From contig NZ_BBUL01000082.1 of assembly GCF_000953825.1 (NCBI RefSeq), positions 1-64,000 on the forward strand: a DNA stretch of 64,000 nucleotides, in the 5' to 3' direction. Under the pieces are notes generated by a model. The model saw only the letters and a list, made by a program, of their open reading frames with translations, ran no database searches and was not told the origin of the DNA. Origin of the DNA: Cellvibrio sp. OA-2007. Its GTDB lineage: Bacteria; Pseudomonadota; Gammaproteobacteria; Pseudomonadales; Cellvibrionaceae. How positions within the stretch are numbered: the first letter of the stretch is position 1; the number at the start of each line of letters is the position of its first letter. The translations under genes were made by a program, and so were the position numbers. Shown here one piece after another: positions 46,869-57,046 of the stretch.

Positions 46869-48929
46869 ATGGCCTTAGTAATTAACACAAACGTCGCCTC
46901 TCTGAATGCTCAACGTCAGTTGATGAGTTCAGGCAATGCGCTTGACCGCGCAACTGAGCGCTTGTCATCAGGTGCACGTATCAACTCAGCAAAAGACGAT
47001 GCTGCCGGTTTGGCAATTGCCAACCGTATGACTTCTCAAGTCCGCGGTCTGGATCAAGCAGTTCGTAACGCCAACGACGGCGTATCCCTCATTCAAACAG
47101 CGGAAGGTGCGCTGTCAGAATCTACCAACATCCTGCAACGTATGCGTGAACTGTCGGTACAGTCTGCGAACGGTATTTACACCGCGAGCGACCGTAAAAC
47201 ACTGGATGCGGAAGTAAAACAACTCGTATCTGAATTGGATCGTATCGCTAAAACCACCTCGTTCAACGGCCAAAATCTGTTAGATGGCAAGTTGGGCAAA
47301 ATTGATTTGCAAGTGGGTTCAAGTGCTAACCAAACTATCTCACTGAAAGTGCCAGCGATGGACGCTAAAACCTTGGGCATGGGTTCAACCAGTGTGGATT
47401 TAATGGGCGGTGCGTTTGCTATTGACTCACTCACCACAACCGATGTTTTGAGAGAGGGAAGTGTTTTAATTAATGGCCAGTCAATTATTAAAGGTACCGA
47501 TACTTTTGATGGTGCCGGTGCTGGTGCAACTAATAGTGATCAAGCACTTCTTGATCACATTAATAAAAATGTTAATGGTGTGACAGCATCTACTTATGCT
47601 GTTGCAACTGCCACTGACGCGGGTGACGGAGTGTTGACTGCTACTGAATCAGTCACTGTGACTCTAACCAATCTAGATGGCACTACGACTGCTATTGATA
47701 TTGGCGGCGGTTCAACTGGTACAGCCAGCTTGTCTGAACTGGTTGATAAAATGAATGCGTCAAGTGGCGGTAAATTTAGCGCAAGCATTGGGGACGATGG
47801 GAAAGTATCAATTTCTGCCGAAAATGTATCTTCAATTGCTTTCACTGATGCCGGTGGCGCTTTAGGCACTATAGCTGACTCAAATGCTCGTATTGTACTG
47901 AAAGCGGATAACGGTGACCCAGTTACTGTAACCCGTGGTTCTATCGGAACCTTGGCACAATTAAACTTCCTAGGTTTTCGCGAGAATGATAAAGCGGGCA
48001 CTATAGAAGGCTTTGCAGTTGGTGCAGGTGCTTTGGCTGTTGGGGATCTCAAGATTAATGGTGTCGATGTTGGTTCAAGCGCTACTGCAGGTTTAACCGA
48101 TAAATTGAAAGCCATAAATAGTGTATCTGATCAGACTGGTGTAACAGCGAAAGCGTTTTCCTCTGCTGTGTTGGATTTTAGTGCGGTGTCTTTGAGCGCA
48201 CTTGCTGGCGGAGCTATTAAAATAAATGGTGTTGATATTACTGTGGCTGCAGGTACACCTACTACGACACTATCCACTATCGCATCAGTATTTAATGGAG
48301 TGACTGATAAAACTGGAATCACGGCTACAGTGAGCGGGACTCGTCTTCTTTTGGAGGGTAACACTAATGAAATTACCCTGGCCGACGGTGCATCAGATAC
48401 AGTAGTGGCTGCATTAACAGGCACCAACGTCGCTAAATTTGGTAGCGGTGCGGCTACACCAGCAGATATTGCTACAGCAAGCGTTACCGCTGCTGGCGGT
48501 ATTCAATTGGTAAGCAGCAATGGAAATCCTATCCAGGTAGACGTTAAAGATGCGACTGCGACCACTAAAACTGGTTTGATTGATTCAAACGTAAGTGCAG
48601 GCGGTTCATTCGGTGCAGCTATCTCCTCGATTAGCATTGACACCGCAGCTAACGCACAAAAGGCAATTAAAGTAATCGACAATGCACTGACTACCATCAG
48701 TGATGTACGTTCGGATCTGGGTGCTATCAACAACCGTTTGGATTTCACCATCTCCAACTTGGCGAACATCTCTGAGAAGACATCTTCAGCGCGTTCACGT
48801 ATTACCGATGCTGACTTCGCCGCAGAAACCGCAAACTTGAGCCGTTCACAAGTATTGCAACAAGCGGCATCGGCGATGTTGGCTCAGTCTAATGCTCGTC
48901 CACAGCAAGTACTGTCTCTGTTGAGATAA
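46869..48929 (+). CDS. fliC: Flagellin 1, large
   Basis: This 686-residue filament protein has the conserved D0/D1 ends: [35 protein letters not shown] at the start, and a C-terminus with [34 protein letters not shown]. The middle (about residues 185-600) is hypervariable and three times contains an ING motif (ILINGQSI-like near 200, KINGVDV near 395, KINGVDI near 451) typical of Flagellin_IN modules. GGAG precedes the ATG. It is a paralog of fliC2 and is followed by flaG. Confidence 0.96.
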   Translation: MALVINTNVASLNAQRQLMSSGNALDRATERLSSGARINSAKDDAAGLAIANRMTSQVRGLDQAVRNANDGVSLIQTAEGALSESTNILQRMRELSVQSANGIYTASDRKTLDAEVKQLVSELDRIAKTTSFNGQNLLDGKLGKIDLQVGSSANQTISLKVPAMDAKTLGMGSTSVDLMGGAFAIDSLTTTDVLREGSVLINGQSIIKGTDTFDGAGAGATNSDQALLDHINKNVNGVTASTYAVATATDAGDGVLTATESVTVTLTNLDGTTTAIDIGGGSTGTASLSELVDKMNASSGGKFSASIGDDGKVSISAENVSSIAFTDAGGALGTIADSNARIVLKADNGDPVTVTRGSIGTLAQLNFLGFRENDKAGTIEGFAVGAGALAVGDLKINGVDVGSSATAGLTDKLKAINSVSDQTGVTAKAFSSAVLDFSAVSLSALAGGAIKINGVDITVAAGTPTTTLSTIASVFNGVTDKTGITATVSGTRLLLEGNTNEITLADGASDTVVAALTGTNVAKFGSGAATPADIATASVTAAGGIQLVSSNGNPIQVDVKDATATTKTGLIDSNVSAGGSFGAAISSISIDTAANAQKAIKVIDNALTTISDVRSDLGAINNRLDFTISNLANISEKTSSARSRITDADFAAETANLSRSQVLQQAASAMLAQSNARPQQVLSLLR

Positions 48930-48997
48930 TGACTGATTCCTCTGCGCAATCTGGTTGATTAGGGTTGTGCAGAGGAATTCTTAGTGAGGATTTGGGT

Positions 48998-49387
48998 ATG
49001 AATGAATTCACTAAAGTCACTGCGGGTCCGACACAGATTTCATCTGTGTCGGTTTCGCCACAAGCGGGCAGTGCAAAAGGTCAAAAAACCGGCAATGATT
49101 TGCCGCTTGCCGCTGTAGCGGCAAAGCCACAACCACAAGAACCCGTCAATTCTAAGGCGATAGAAGAGAAAGTTCAGGCCGCCGTTGCGCAAATGAATGA
49201 ATATATTCAATCAACGCAACGCGATTTAAACTTCTCTTATGACCCTGATTCTGGCGAAACGGTGGTTAAGGTTTTGGATCGTGCAACACAAGAAGTTATT
49301 CGTCAGATTCCCGATGAAACCTTCTTGCGGTTAGCGCAAAAAATGAGTGTGGAATCATCTGGCTTATTGTTTAGCGCAAAAGCTTAA
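48998..49387 (+). CDS. flaG: Flagellar protein FlaG
   Basis: This 129-residue protein has a disordered N-terminal third and a FlaG domain at about residues 60-129 (DLNFSYDPDSGETVVKVLDRATQEVIRQIPDETFLRLAQKM). FlaG limits filament length or glycosylated filament behaviour in some polar-flagellated bacteria; its mechanism is unclear. I start at ATG 48998 with GAGGATTTGGG upstream; the frame to 48965 lacks a ribosome site. It lies 68 bases after fliC1, probably cotranscribed, and ends at a terminator. Confidence 0.93.
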   Translation: MNEFTKVTAGPTQISSVSVSPQAGSAKGQKTGNDLPLAAVAAKPQPQEPVNSKAIEEKVQAAVAQMNEYIQSTQRDLNFSYDPDSGETVVKVLDRATQEVIRQIPDETFLRLAQKMSVESSGLLFSAKA

Positions 49388-49441
49388 AAATCATTTAAAA
49401 ACAAGTAGTTATCGTTTTTTATTTGGTGCTTTTTTAACTGA

Positions 49442-49474
49442 AAAGAGAGTCGTGAAAACGGCTCTCTTTTTTTA
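49442..49474 (+). terminator. Intrinsic terminator after flaG
   Basis: Twelve-base arms (49442-49453 and 49458-49469; AAAGAGAGTCGT pairs with ACGGCTCTCTTT with one wobble) enclose a GAAA loop and run into seven or more T residues. Confidence 0.85.
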
Positions 49475-49621
49475 TTTTGCAGGTTCACTTTTTTCAAAAT
49501 TATTTTGTGTTTTCCAATCATTATTGACTGTGATTTTTACCGTCTTATCCGCATTTTTTATTTCCGCTTTTAATTGTATCTCGCCACTTTTTGTTCCGTT
49601 TAAAAATCGCCTGAAATTATC

Positions 49622-49638
49622 TTGGCACAGTCTGTGCA
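49622..49638 (+). promoter_or_regulatory. Sigma-54 type promoter candidate for fliC2
   Basis: TTGGCACAGTCTGTGCA: perfect -24 (TGGCAC), GG at 49624-49625, ten bases, GC at 49636-49637, but -12 GTGC instead of TTGC. It is 174 bases before fliC2, a long leader. No FliA site is visible in this gap. Confidence 0.55.
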
Positions 49639-49748
49639 AAATCCTGTTTAGGCGACCCGTATAGAAATCCTGTTGGTTAATTATTTCTTACAAGTCTTGC
49701 CACGAAGTTCTCACAGACCATGCAATGCAGATTGTTAATGTCCCTGAG

Positions 49749-49771
49749 CTTCATCAGTCGGCTTGTCACAG
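49749..49771 (+). promoter_or_regulatory. Flagellin leader element, copy 2
   Basis: It begins CTTCATCA and ends CTTGTCACAG, matching copy 1 at 46807-46829 at 18 of 23 positions. It sits 41 bases before the fliC2 ATG. Confidence 0.55.
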
Positions 49772-49812
49772 AAAACGCACTGTGAACAGGAACAATCATT
49801 AGGAGATACATT

Positions 49813-51882
49813 ATGCCTTTAGTCATTAACACCAATGTCGCTTCCTTGAATTCACAGCGTCAATTGATGAACTCAGGAAACGCGCTTGATCGTGCCAGTG
49901 AGCGTTTGTCTTCCGGGCAGCGCATTAACTCCGCTAAAGATGACGCCGCCGGTTTGGCGATTTCCAACCGCATGACCTCACAAATTCGTGGCTTGGATCA
50001 AGCGATTCGAAATGCTAACGATGGCGTGTCACTGATTCAAACTGCGGAAGGCGCTTTGCAAGAATCCACGAATATTCTGCAGCGTATGCGCGAGTTGTCG
50101 ATCCAATCAGCGAACGGTATTTATTCCGATGCAGACCGCAAAACGTTGGATGCAGAAGTACAACAACTGATTCAGGAATTGGATCGTATCGCAACATCCA
50201 CCTCGTTTAATGGCCAGAAATTATTAGATGGTTCCTTGGGCAAGGTGAATCTACAAGTCGGCTCTGATGCCGGACAAACCATCACCATGAAAATCCCGGC
50301 GATGGACGCCAAAACCCTCGGTATGGGCTTTGTTGGCGTGGATATGTTGGGTGGGGAAATTGATCTGTCGACATTGGCGATCAATGAAAATGACATCTTG
50401 ATCAATGGTCAGTCGATTGCCAAATCGCTGGAAAGCTACCAAGGTTTTGCAATTGTTGGTCCACCAGCGGTTCCTGCGCAAACCATGGATAAATTGATCG
50501 ATTTGATCAATAAAAACGTCCTGGGTATTGATGCCTCCACCTACGCCCAAGCGACTGCAACAGGGGCGGGTACGGGTGTATTGGAAAATGGTCAAGTTTT
50601 TGAAGTTGCTATTACCAAGCTGGACGGCACAGTTACAACGGTTCAGGTAACCAATACGCAAAACTTGAATCAACTGGCTGAAAAAATTAACACCGAAAGC
50701 GGTGGTCTGCTGAATGCGATTGTGGGTGATAACAGCAAACTGAGTATTGCCGGTATTAATGTTGCAAGCTTCACCATTACCGATGGTAGTGTGCCTGCTA
50801 ACGCAGCCGGTGGTGGTATCGCGGGAACCTATGCTGGGCGGTTGGTACTGGAGTCTGAGCATGGTGATCCGATTACTATCACGCGTGGTTCAACTGGAAC
50901 ACTTGCACAGCTAAATGCACTAGGTTTCCGCGAGAATACCAATCCTGGCAACATTGAAGGTATTGGTATGGCCACACCGGCTGTACCTTGGAATGTGGGT
51001 GACCTCACCATTAATGGTGTAGCCATTTCCAATAAAAATACGGATTCTTTGGCTGGGAAAGTGGCTGCAATTAACGCAGCGCAAAATGACACGGGTGTTA
51101 CAGCGGCAGCGTTTTCGTCGGCAACATTGGACTTTGCCGCAGCCACATTGTCTACCTTGGCAGGTCCTTTTGATTTAAATGGCGTGACCATTGATTTGGG
51201 GGCTGCATCGGCGACGCGAACCATTTCTGAAGTGGTTGCATTATTTAATGCGAGCACAGATGCAACGGGCATCTCTGCAAGTTTGTTGGGTACGCGAGTA
51301 GTATTGGAAGGTTCAACATCCTCAATAACCTTTAGAGATGGTGCGGCAGGTTCAGTCGCGACTGCTTTGGGTGGCGCTTTGCTTGCGCACTCGGACTTTG
51401 TAAATAACCCAACTCCTGCAGCAGTGGCTGACGGCAATAGTGTTAACGGTGGTATCAAGCTCAGCAGTACTAACGGCGCGCCGATCAGTATTAAGTTAGG
51501 TGCAAATGCAGACCCTGATACTTTGGGGATTTTGGAATCCAATGTTACGGCTGAGGGTGCGTTTGGTACTGCCATCGCTTCAATCAGTATTGATACGGCG
51601 GCTGGAGCCCAAAAAGCCTTAGGTGTAATCGACAATGCACTTACAACAATTAACGATGCTCGCTCGCAATTGGGTGCAATTAACAACCGCTTGGACTTCA
51701 CCATGTCTAACCTGGCGAACGTATCTGAAAAAACCTCTGCATCGCGTTCGCGGATTGTGGATGCTGACTTCGCTGCAGAAACGGCCGCATTGAGCAGGGC
51801 GCAAGTTCTGCAACAGGCAGCTCAGGCGATGTTGGCGCAGTCCAATGCACGGCCTGAGCAGGTGTTGCAATTGCTTCGTTAA
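49813..51882 (+). CDS. fliC: Flagellin 2, large
   Basis: This 689-residue filament protein is a paralog of flagellin 1. The conserved ends are [37 protein letters not shown] and [34 protein letters not shown]. The variable middle holds ING motifs (ILINGQSI near 195-202 and LTINGVAI near 397) and a VGPPAVPA segment near 215-222 like the linkers in FlgE. GGAG precedes the ATG. It has its own terminator and a different promoter class from fliC1, suggesting separate timing. Confidence 0.96.
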   Translation: MPLVINTNVASLNSQRQLMNSGNALDRASERLSSGQRINSAKDDAAGLAISNRMTSQIRGLDQAIRNANDGVSLIQTAEGALQESTNILQRMRELSIQSANGIYSDADRKTLDAEVQQLIQELDRIATSTSFNGQKLLDGSLGKVNLQVGSDAGQTITMKIPAMDAKTLGMGFVGVDMLGGEIDLSTLAINENDILINGQSIAKSLESYQGFAIVGPPAVPAQTMDKLIDLINKNVLGIDASTYAQATATGAGTGVLENGQVFEVAITKLDGTVTTVQVTNTQNLNQLAEKINTESGGLLNAIVGDNSKLSIAGINVASFTITDGSVPANAAGGGIAGTYAGRLVLESEHGDPITITRGSTGTLAQLNALGFRENTNPGNIEGIGMATPAVPWNVGDLTINGVAISNKNTDSLAGKVAAINAAQNDTGVTAAAFSSATLDFAAATLSTLAGPFDLNGVTIDLGAASATRTISEVVALFNASTDATGISASLLGTRVVLEGSTSSITFRDGAAGSVATALGGALLAHSDFVNNPTPAAVADGNSVNGGIKLSSTNGAPISIKLGANADPDTLGILESNVTAEGAFGTAIASISIDTAAGAQKALGVIDNALTTINDARSQLGAINNRLDFTMSNLANVSEKTSASRSRIVDADFAAETAALSRAQVLQQAAQAMLAQSNARPEQVLQLLR

Positions 51883-51902
51883 TAGTGGCAATCGGCTTAA
51901 CA

Positions 51903-51934
51903 AACCGCCCAAGGCTTGCTTTGGGCGGTTTTTT
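51903..51934 (+). terminator. Intrinsic terminator after fliC2
   Basis: Ten-base arms AACCGCCCAA (51903-51912) and TTGGGCGGTT (51921-51930) enclose an eight-base loop and are followed by T residues. This should separate flagellin transcription from the sensor kinase gene. Confidence 0.85.
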
Positions 51935-52002
51935 ATTGTTTTTTTGTGCCATTGGGAAGGGACTCGACTAGGCTTAGGAAAGCTGAAAACGAGAGTCATT
52001 TG

Positions 52003-54654
52003 ATGGTAAAAATTTGGCGTATGCCTGCAACACCTTGGGTGTTGCGTATTGTGTTACTTGCGCTCGCGTATTTCCTTGCTGGGCGCCTGTCGTTATTACT
52101 GGCAATTCCGCCCGGTTTTGTTTCTGGTTTATTTCTCCCTATGGGGATCTCGCTAGGGGCTTTATTGATATGGGGCTACCCCATGGCGATTGGCGTCTTC
52201 GTCGGTTCATTGCTACTCAATATTTCGGTTAGCCCTGCGCCAATACTGGAGTTGCCAGTAGTGTTACTTGCAGCGGAAATTGCTTGTGGCAGTGTTCTTG
52301 CGAGTGCTGCAGGAGCGTGGTTGATTCGTCGTTATATTGGATTCCCCAATAGTCTGACCGACGAGCGCAGTATTTTCGCCTTCTTTATTTTGGGCGGACC
52401 TATTGCTACCAGTATTAGTGCCACTGTAGGTGTGATGGCGTTATTTATGAGCGATGTGATTCCCGCCAAACAGGTTTTTTATAGTTGGTGGACCTGGTGG
52501 ATAGGGGATGCAATTGGTGTTTTGATTGCGGCGCCGTTGGTGTGTGTCTTGTTTGCGGAACCGCGCCATTTTTGGCGAGGGCGCCGCGTGACAGTAGGTG
52601 TTCCAATTGTTGTAAGCAGTTTAATTGTTGTAGCTGTGTTTGTTATATCCAGCAACAACGAAAATAGAAAATTAAATGATCATTTTCGACAACAGGCCGG
52701 CTTGCTAGTCGGTTCGGTCGATACCGGTTTCTCATCGGTAGTGAATACACTAGCGACCTTGCGTTCATTTTTTATCGCGTCAGAAGAGGTGACTCGCGAT
52801 GAGTTTGCTACCTATATAGAGCATGTGACGATTGGGCGTTATGGAATTACAGGGTTTTCTTGGAATCAGTTTGTTAAAGATGCCCAGCGCGCGCAGTTTG
52901 AAATTCAAAAAAGTCAGAGTTTAGGTACAGATTTTTTTATTAAAGAAAAAGACTCAACCGGCCAGTTTGTGCCAGCTTTGCGCCGTGATGAGTATGTAGT
53001 GGTTTCTTATATTCACCCTTGGCAAAAAAACTCAGTCATTATTGGGTTTGATGTTGCATCCGACCCTATTCGGCGCGAGGCGTTGTATCGTGCTCGTGAG
53101 TCGGGGGAATTTGCTATGACTCGCCCCGTGCAACTATTGCAAGATAAAGCCACATCGAGTGGTGTATTGATTTATCAGCCGGTCTACGATTCCGCGTCGC
53201 TCAAACTAAATCCGGTTGCGCGGGAACCTTGGTTAAAAGGCTATGTTACCGCTGTTGTGCGTATTGACGACCTATTGGCTGCCATAGTCAAACCCTATGC
53301 TTCAGGCGATTTTCAATTAACAATTACTGATATCACCGATGTGAGTGATCCCAAGCCTTTTTACCATACCCAGGAATTTAAAGTGCCCGCTTATGCGCAC
53401 AGTTTGGCGTTGAGTCAGACTATGGCACTAGGGGGGCGGCAGTTATTAATTACAGTGACTCCCACAGAAAAATATCTAGTAGATCATGTGAGTTTACAGT
53501 CTTGGTTTGTATTGGCTGGCGGCTTGTTGTTTTGTAGTTTACTCGGTGGTTTTTTGTTATTGATCACGGGGCGCACTCAACATATTACGAATTTAGTTGA
53601 GCAGCGTACCAAAGAGTTAGCAGCGATTTTGGATAACGCAGTTGAGTCCATTTTAGTGGTAGATGAGCAGGGGTTTATTCAAAACGCCAATCCCGCCGCG
53701 GCACAACTCTTTAAATATCCCATTGCACAGTTTGCGTACTTGCATATCGGCGAATTGGTGCCATCTATGCGGCAAGGGTTAAACTTTACTGGTGATGATA
53801 ATACCGCAACCGTATTAAGTGATGGACTGGGTCGCTGCAGTAATGGAAATGATTTGGAAATTGAATTGAGTATCAGCCCGGTTGCGCTTCACGAACGAAA
53901 GTTTTTTACATTTATTATTCACGACGCGTCTGCCAGGCGCAAAATGGAGCGGTTAAAGAATGAATTTGTTGCTACGGTCAGCCATGAGTTGCGCACGCCG
54001 TTAACTTCGATTAAAGGGGCGCTGAGCATCGCGCTGAGTGGAAAATTGGGTGAAGCTAAACTGCATGAGCTATTAACTATTGCCAGCAATAATGCAGATC
54101 GGTTGGCGCGTTTGGTGAACGATATTCTCGATATCGAAAAACTGGAATTTGGCAAGTTAACACTGACGCTGGAGCAGTGCGAAGTTTATCCATTGTTGCA
54201 ACAAGCCATTGAACAAAATCAGGGGTATGCCGCACGTTATGGGGTGCAATTACAATTGGATGTTCCGGATGAGCAATCTATTCATTGCCTTGCCGCTATA
54301 GATCCACATCGTTTTCTACAAGTGATGGCAAATTTGCTGTCCAATGCGGTTAAGTTTTCTTATCTTGATGGTGTAGTGCGAGTACGGCTTACTAATGATG
54401 CGGAAAGCCTCAAGGTGGCGGTAAGGGATGAAGGGCAGGGAATCGCAGATGAATTCCGTTCGCGCATTTTTCAAAAGTTTGCCCAAAGTGACTCATCAGA
54501 CACGCGCAATCGTGACGGTACCGGCTTGGGGTTGAGTATTTCAAAAATTATTGTTGAGCAAATGGGGGGCTCAATTGACTACAGTTCAACCTTGGGTAAA
54601 GGCAGTACATTCTATTTCACACTGCCGTTAACAACTAACGGCGGGGTGGGTTAG
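52003..54654 (+). CDS. Orphan sensor histidine kinase with MASE1, CHASE and PAS domains
   Basis: This 883-residue sensor has a membrane-embedded MASE1 domain (about residues 10-210, eight or so helices). A CHASE-type extracellular domain follows (about 240-500), then one more membrane helix near 505-530, a PAS-like domain (about 540-650), HisKA with the phospho-accepting His in ATVSHELRTPLTSIKGALS near 660, and an HATPase with N box NLLSNAVKFSYLD, DEGQGI and GTGLGLSI. All catalytic motifs are present. I start at ATG 52003 with GAGAG upstream; ATG 52021 is possible. There is no response regulator gene next to it. Its place between fliC2 and fliD is unusual. Confidence 0.88.
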   Translation: MVKIWRMPATPWVLRIVLLALAYFLAGRLSLLLAIPPGFVSGLFLPMGISLGALLIWGYPMAIGVFVGSLLLNISVSPAPILELPVVLLAAEIACGSVLASAAGAWLIRRYIGFPNSLTDERSIFAFFILGGPIATSISATVGVMALFMSDVIPAKQVFYSWWTWWIGDAIGVLIAAPLVCVLFAEPRHFWRGRRVTVGVPIVVSSLIVVAVFVISSNNENRKLNDHFRQQAGLLVGSVDTGFSSVVNTLATLRSFFIASEEVTRDEFATYIEHVTIGRYGITGFSWNQFVKDAQRAQFEIQKSQSLGTDFFIKEKDSTGQFVPALRRDEYVVVSYIHPWQKNSVIIGFDVASDPIRREALYRARESGEFAMTRPVQLLQDKATSSGVLIYQPVYDSASLKLNPVAREPWLKGYVTAVVRIDDLLAAIVKPYASGDFQLTITDITDVSDPKPFYHTQEFKVPAYAHSLALSQTMALGGRQLLITVTPTEKYLVDHVSLQSWFVLAGGLLFCSLLGGFLLLITGRTQHITNLVEQRTKELAAILDNAVESILVVDEQGFIQNANPAAAQLFKYPIAQFAYLHIGELVPSMRQGLNFTGDDNTATVLSDGLGRCSNGNDLEIELSISPVALHERKFFTFIIHDASARRKMERLKNEFVATVSHELRTPLTSIKGALSIALSGKLGEAKLHELLTIASNNADRLARLVNDILDIEKLEFGKLTLTLEQCEVYPLLQQAIEQNQGYAARYGVQLQLDVPDEQSIHCLAAIDPHRFLQVMANLLSNAVKFSYLDGVVRVRLTNDAESLKVAVRDEGQGIADEFRSRIFQKFAQSDSSDTRNRDGTGLGLSISKIIVEQMGGSIDYSSTLGKGSTFYFTLPLTTNGGVG

Positions 54655-54748
54655 GTCAATTATTGATAATAAAAACATGTAATTGGCGCAGATCGTGCTC
54701 TTAACCAATGGAAGAGGAATGAATCTCTTAAAAAGCGGCAAAACCGGC

Positions 54749-54775
54749 TAAAGTTTACCCACCGGTTGCCGCTAA
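54749..54775 (+). promoter_or_regulatory. Sigma-28 (FliA) promoter of fliD
   Basis: TAAAGTTT, 11 bases, GCCGCTAA; 15 of 16 consensus positions match. It lies 50 bases before the fliD ATG. Confidence 0.85.
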
Positions 54776-54825
54776 CCTTATGTAATGAAGATAGCCAAGC
54801 GGTAATTTTTGGTGGGGAGGTATCA

Positions 54826-56892
54826 ATGGTGAACGGTACATCAAGTACAACTAACAGCAATGGCGCGACAGGCTCCAGCATTATCAGTGCATTGGGAACC
54901 GGTTCTGGCATTGATACCAACAAGTTGGCAGATCAACTGACAGAAGCGAATAATGCGGTTCAATCACAGCGCCTCACTACCAAAAAAACATTGCTGGAGA
55001 CTCAAATATCGGATTTTGGGCGTTTGCGCAGCTCGCTAGCAAAGCTCGAAACCGCTGCCGCCAAGCTGGGCAGTGCAGATACCTTCAATGCCAAGTCCCT
55101 TTCTATTCCAGACACTACGTTGCTGGCCATTACCAAGCTAGATGCCGCTGCAGTAGCGGGCAGTTATCAACTGAAAGTAGAGCAAATTGCGCAGCCACAA
55201 TCGCTCAGTTCAGGTACTTTTGCCTCTATGACTGACCCTATAGGCAAGGGCACCTTAACTATCCGGTTGGGAGAGTGGAACGCAGGCGTGACAGCCTTTA
55301 CCGTTGACTCAAGCAAAACTGCAGGCGGCACTATTACCATTGACGATTCCAATAACTCGCTTACTGGGCTGCGAGACAGCATCAATAAAGGCAACCTTGG
55401 GGTAACGGCCAGTATTATCAGTGATGGTGGTGGTTATAAGTTGTTGTTGACGGCAAAGTCCGGCGCCAAAAACGAAATTGAAATCACCGCGACAGAAGAC
55501 CCTGCCTCCTTGGGGCTGGCAAGTTTTAATTTTAACGAAACCACCCGCAACCTAATCCAACAACAAGAAGGGCGTGATGCACAAGTGCGCGTCAATGGCT
55601 TGTTGGTGAGCCGTGAATCCAACCAAATTAAAGACGTGGTTGGCGGCTTGGAGTTCGATCTTTTTGCCAGTTCGTTAACAGAAACGATCAATGTCACTAT
55701 CAATCATGATAAAGCCACGGCAGAACAGACTATTCGCGATTTTGTAACTGCCTACAACACCTTCAAAACTGAAGTGGAGAAGCTGGTCGGTTTTGATTCG
55801 GAATTGGAGGCTTACGGCAGTTTGCAACGTGACCCACTGGCGAAAAGCATCACTCAGGGGTTGCGCAATATTTTGTCGTCATCCGTTGCCGGGCTAAGCG
55901 GTAATTTTAATGCGCTGTCAAGCATGGGGATACGCACCAAGCTGGACGGCTCCCTGGAAATTATTGAAAACAAGAAAGATCAGGAAAACCTTGATTTTCG
56001 CGCTGCTATTGATAATCACTTTGACAGCGTGCGCGATATTTTTGTACCCAAAACCTCTTCGTCCAGTGTCAATATTGATGTCAACAAATACTCTGCCAAA
56101 AGCCAACCTGGAACCTACGATGTTGTTATAACCCAGCAGCCTAGCAAGGGTAAATTGACCAATGATGACGTTATTGCTTTCCCGTTTGATACCACAGGTA
56201 AAGACTACAGCTTCACTTTTTCGTTAAATGGTGTGAGCACTGCATCTATCAGTTTGCCTGATGGAAAAACTTATACCTCTGGCGCCCAGTTAGCAGCTGA
56301 TTTTCAAAGCTTGATTAATCTCGATGCTAATTTAAAGGCAGTAAAAACAACGGTGGCGGTCAGTTTTGAAGCTAACAAGTTGGTATTTACCTCTGACTCC
56401 TATGGCAGCTCCAGTAAAGTCGCTTTTACTGCTGCGGGCGGTGATATGAGTGACTTGGGTATAGCTGTGCGTGGAGGCGTAACGGGTAGCGATGTTGGCG
56501 GCACAGTAGGCGGCGTTGCAGCATTTGGCTACGGCAATATTCTTTTACCTGCAATTGGTAGTAAAGCGGAAGGCCTAAGTATGATCGTTCAGCCGGGTAC
56601 TACCTCTGGCAGCATCACGTTTTCACGCGGTTTTTCTGGCAGCATGACTAATTTGATCAATGAATTTTTGAAGTCATCTGGCACGATCAAAGAGCGTGAA
56701 ACCAATATCACTAAAGATATTAAGAATGTCACCAAAGCCGAAGCTGACTTAACTCGGCGTAGTGAGGCTTATAGAGCAAGGTTGATGGCGCAGTTTCAAG
56801 CGATGGAATCTATTGTGCGCAGCCTCAATTCTACCGGTGATTTTTTGGATGGTATTTTAGATCGCCTACCGTTTACCTCAAAAAATAATTAA
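54826..56892 (+). CDS. fliD: Filament cap protein FliD (HAP2), long
   Basis: This 688-residue cap protein is longer than E. coli FliD (468). The N-terminal LGTGSGIDTNKLADQLTEANNAVQSQRL is typical, and KLDAAAVAGSYQLKVEQIAQPQSLSS identifies the family. The C-terminal end forms a long coil (about 640-685). I start at ATG 54826, with GGGGAGG at 54814-54820; the frame from 54766 would lie within the promoter. It has ING-like motifs (VRVNGLLVS near 275). fliS and the usual fliT do not follow it. Confidence 0.95.
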   Translation: MVNGTSSTTNSNGATGSSIISALGTGSGIDTNKLADQLTEANNAVQSQRLTTKKTLLETQISDFGRLRSSLAKLETAAAKLGSADTFNAKSLSIPDTTLLAITKLDAAAVAGSYQLKVEQIAQPQSLSSGTFASMTDPIGKGTLTIRLGEWNAGVTAFTVDSSKTAGGTITIDDSNNSLTGLRDSINKGNLGVTASIISDGGGYKLLLTAKSGAKNEIEITATEDPASLGLASFNFNETTRNLIQQQEGRDAQVRVNGLLVSRESNQIKDVVGGLEFDLFASSLTETINVTINHDKATAEQTIRDFVTAYNTFKTEVEKLVGFDSELEAYGSLQRDPLAKSITQGLRNILSSSVAGLSGNFNALSSMGIRTKLDGSLEIIENKKDQENLDFRAAIDNHFDSVRDIFVPKTSSSSVNIDVNKYSAKSQPGTYDVVITQQPSKGKLTNDDVIAFPFDTTGKDYSFTFSLNGVSTASISLPDGKTYTSGAQLAADFQSLINLDANLKAVKTTVAVSFEANKLVFTSDSYGSSSKVAFTAAGGDMSDLGIAVRGGVTGSDVGGTVGGVAAFGYGNILLPAIGSKAEGLSMIVQPGTTSGSITFSRGFSGSMTNLINEFLKSSGTIKERETNITKDIKNVTKAEADLTRRSEAYRARLMAQFQAMESIVRSLNSTGDFLDGILDRLPFTSKNN

Positions 56893-56901
56893 TTTTTAGC
56901 G

Positions 56902-56931
56902 TTCCTCCCCGTTCAACCTAATGAGGAGGAA
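56902..56931 (+). terminator. Weak hairpin after fliD
   Basis: The arms TTCCTCC (56902-56908) and GGAGGAA (56925-56931) are seven bases long with a 16-base loop and no T-run. I regard termination here as only possible. Confidence 0.3.
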
Positions 56932-57046
56932 TGTTTGCCCCTTCATTAGATGCACGTGCGGATTAATTTTGTTCATTTAGTGACCTTTCATCATTACTTT
57001 GCTATACCCTAATGATTGCTGACACTTGTCGAATACTGGAGGGGTT

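Larger units (their letters stand above)
49388..49812 (+). other. Intergenic region flaG-fliC2
   Basis: These 425 bases hold the flaG terminator (49442-49474), an isolated CCGCTTTTA (49564-49572) like that in the flgB/flgF elements, a sigma-54 type site (49622-49638), the leader element (49749-49771), and the fliC2 ribosome site. An open frame across it (49347-49664) lacks a ribosome site and I reject it. Confidence 0.7.

Noticed and set aside
49347-49664. 105-residue frame in the flaG-fliC2 gap
   Set aside because: It overlaps flaG, passes through the terminator, and lacks a ribosome site; the gap holds regulatory signals instead.
50829-51704. 291-residue open frame antisense to fliC2
   Set aside because: Composition (Ala/Ser/Val-rich) mirrors the flagellin codons, and there is no ribosome site or family signal.
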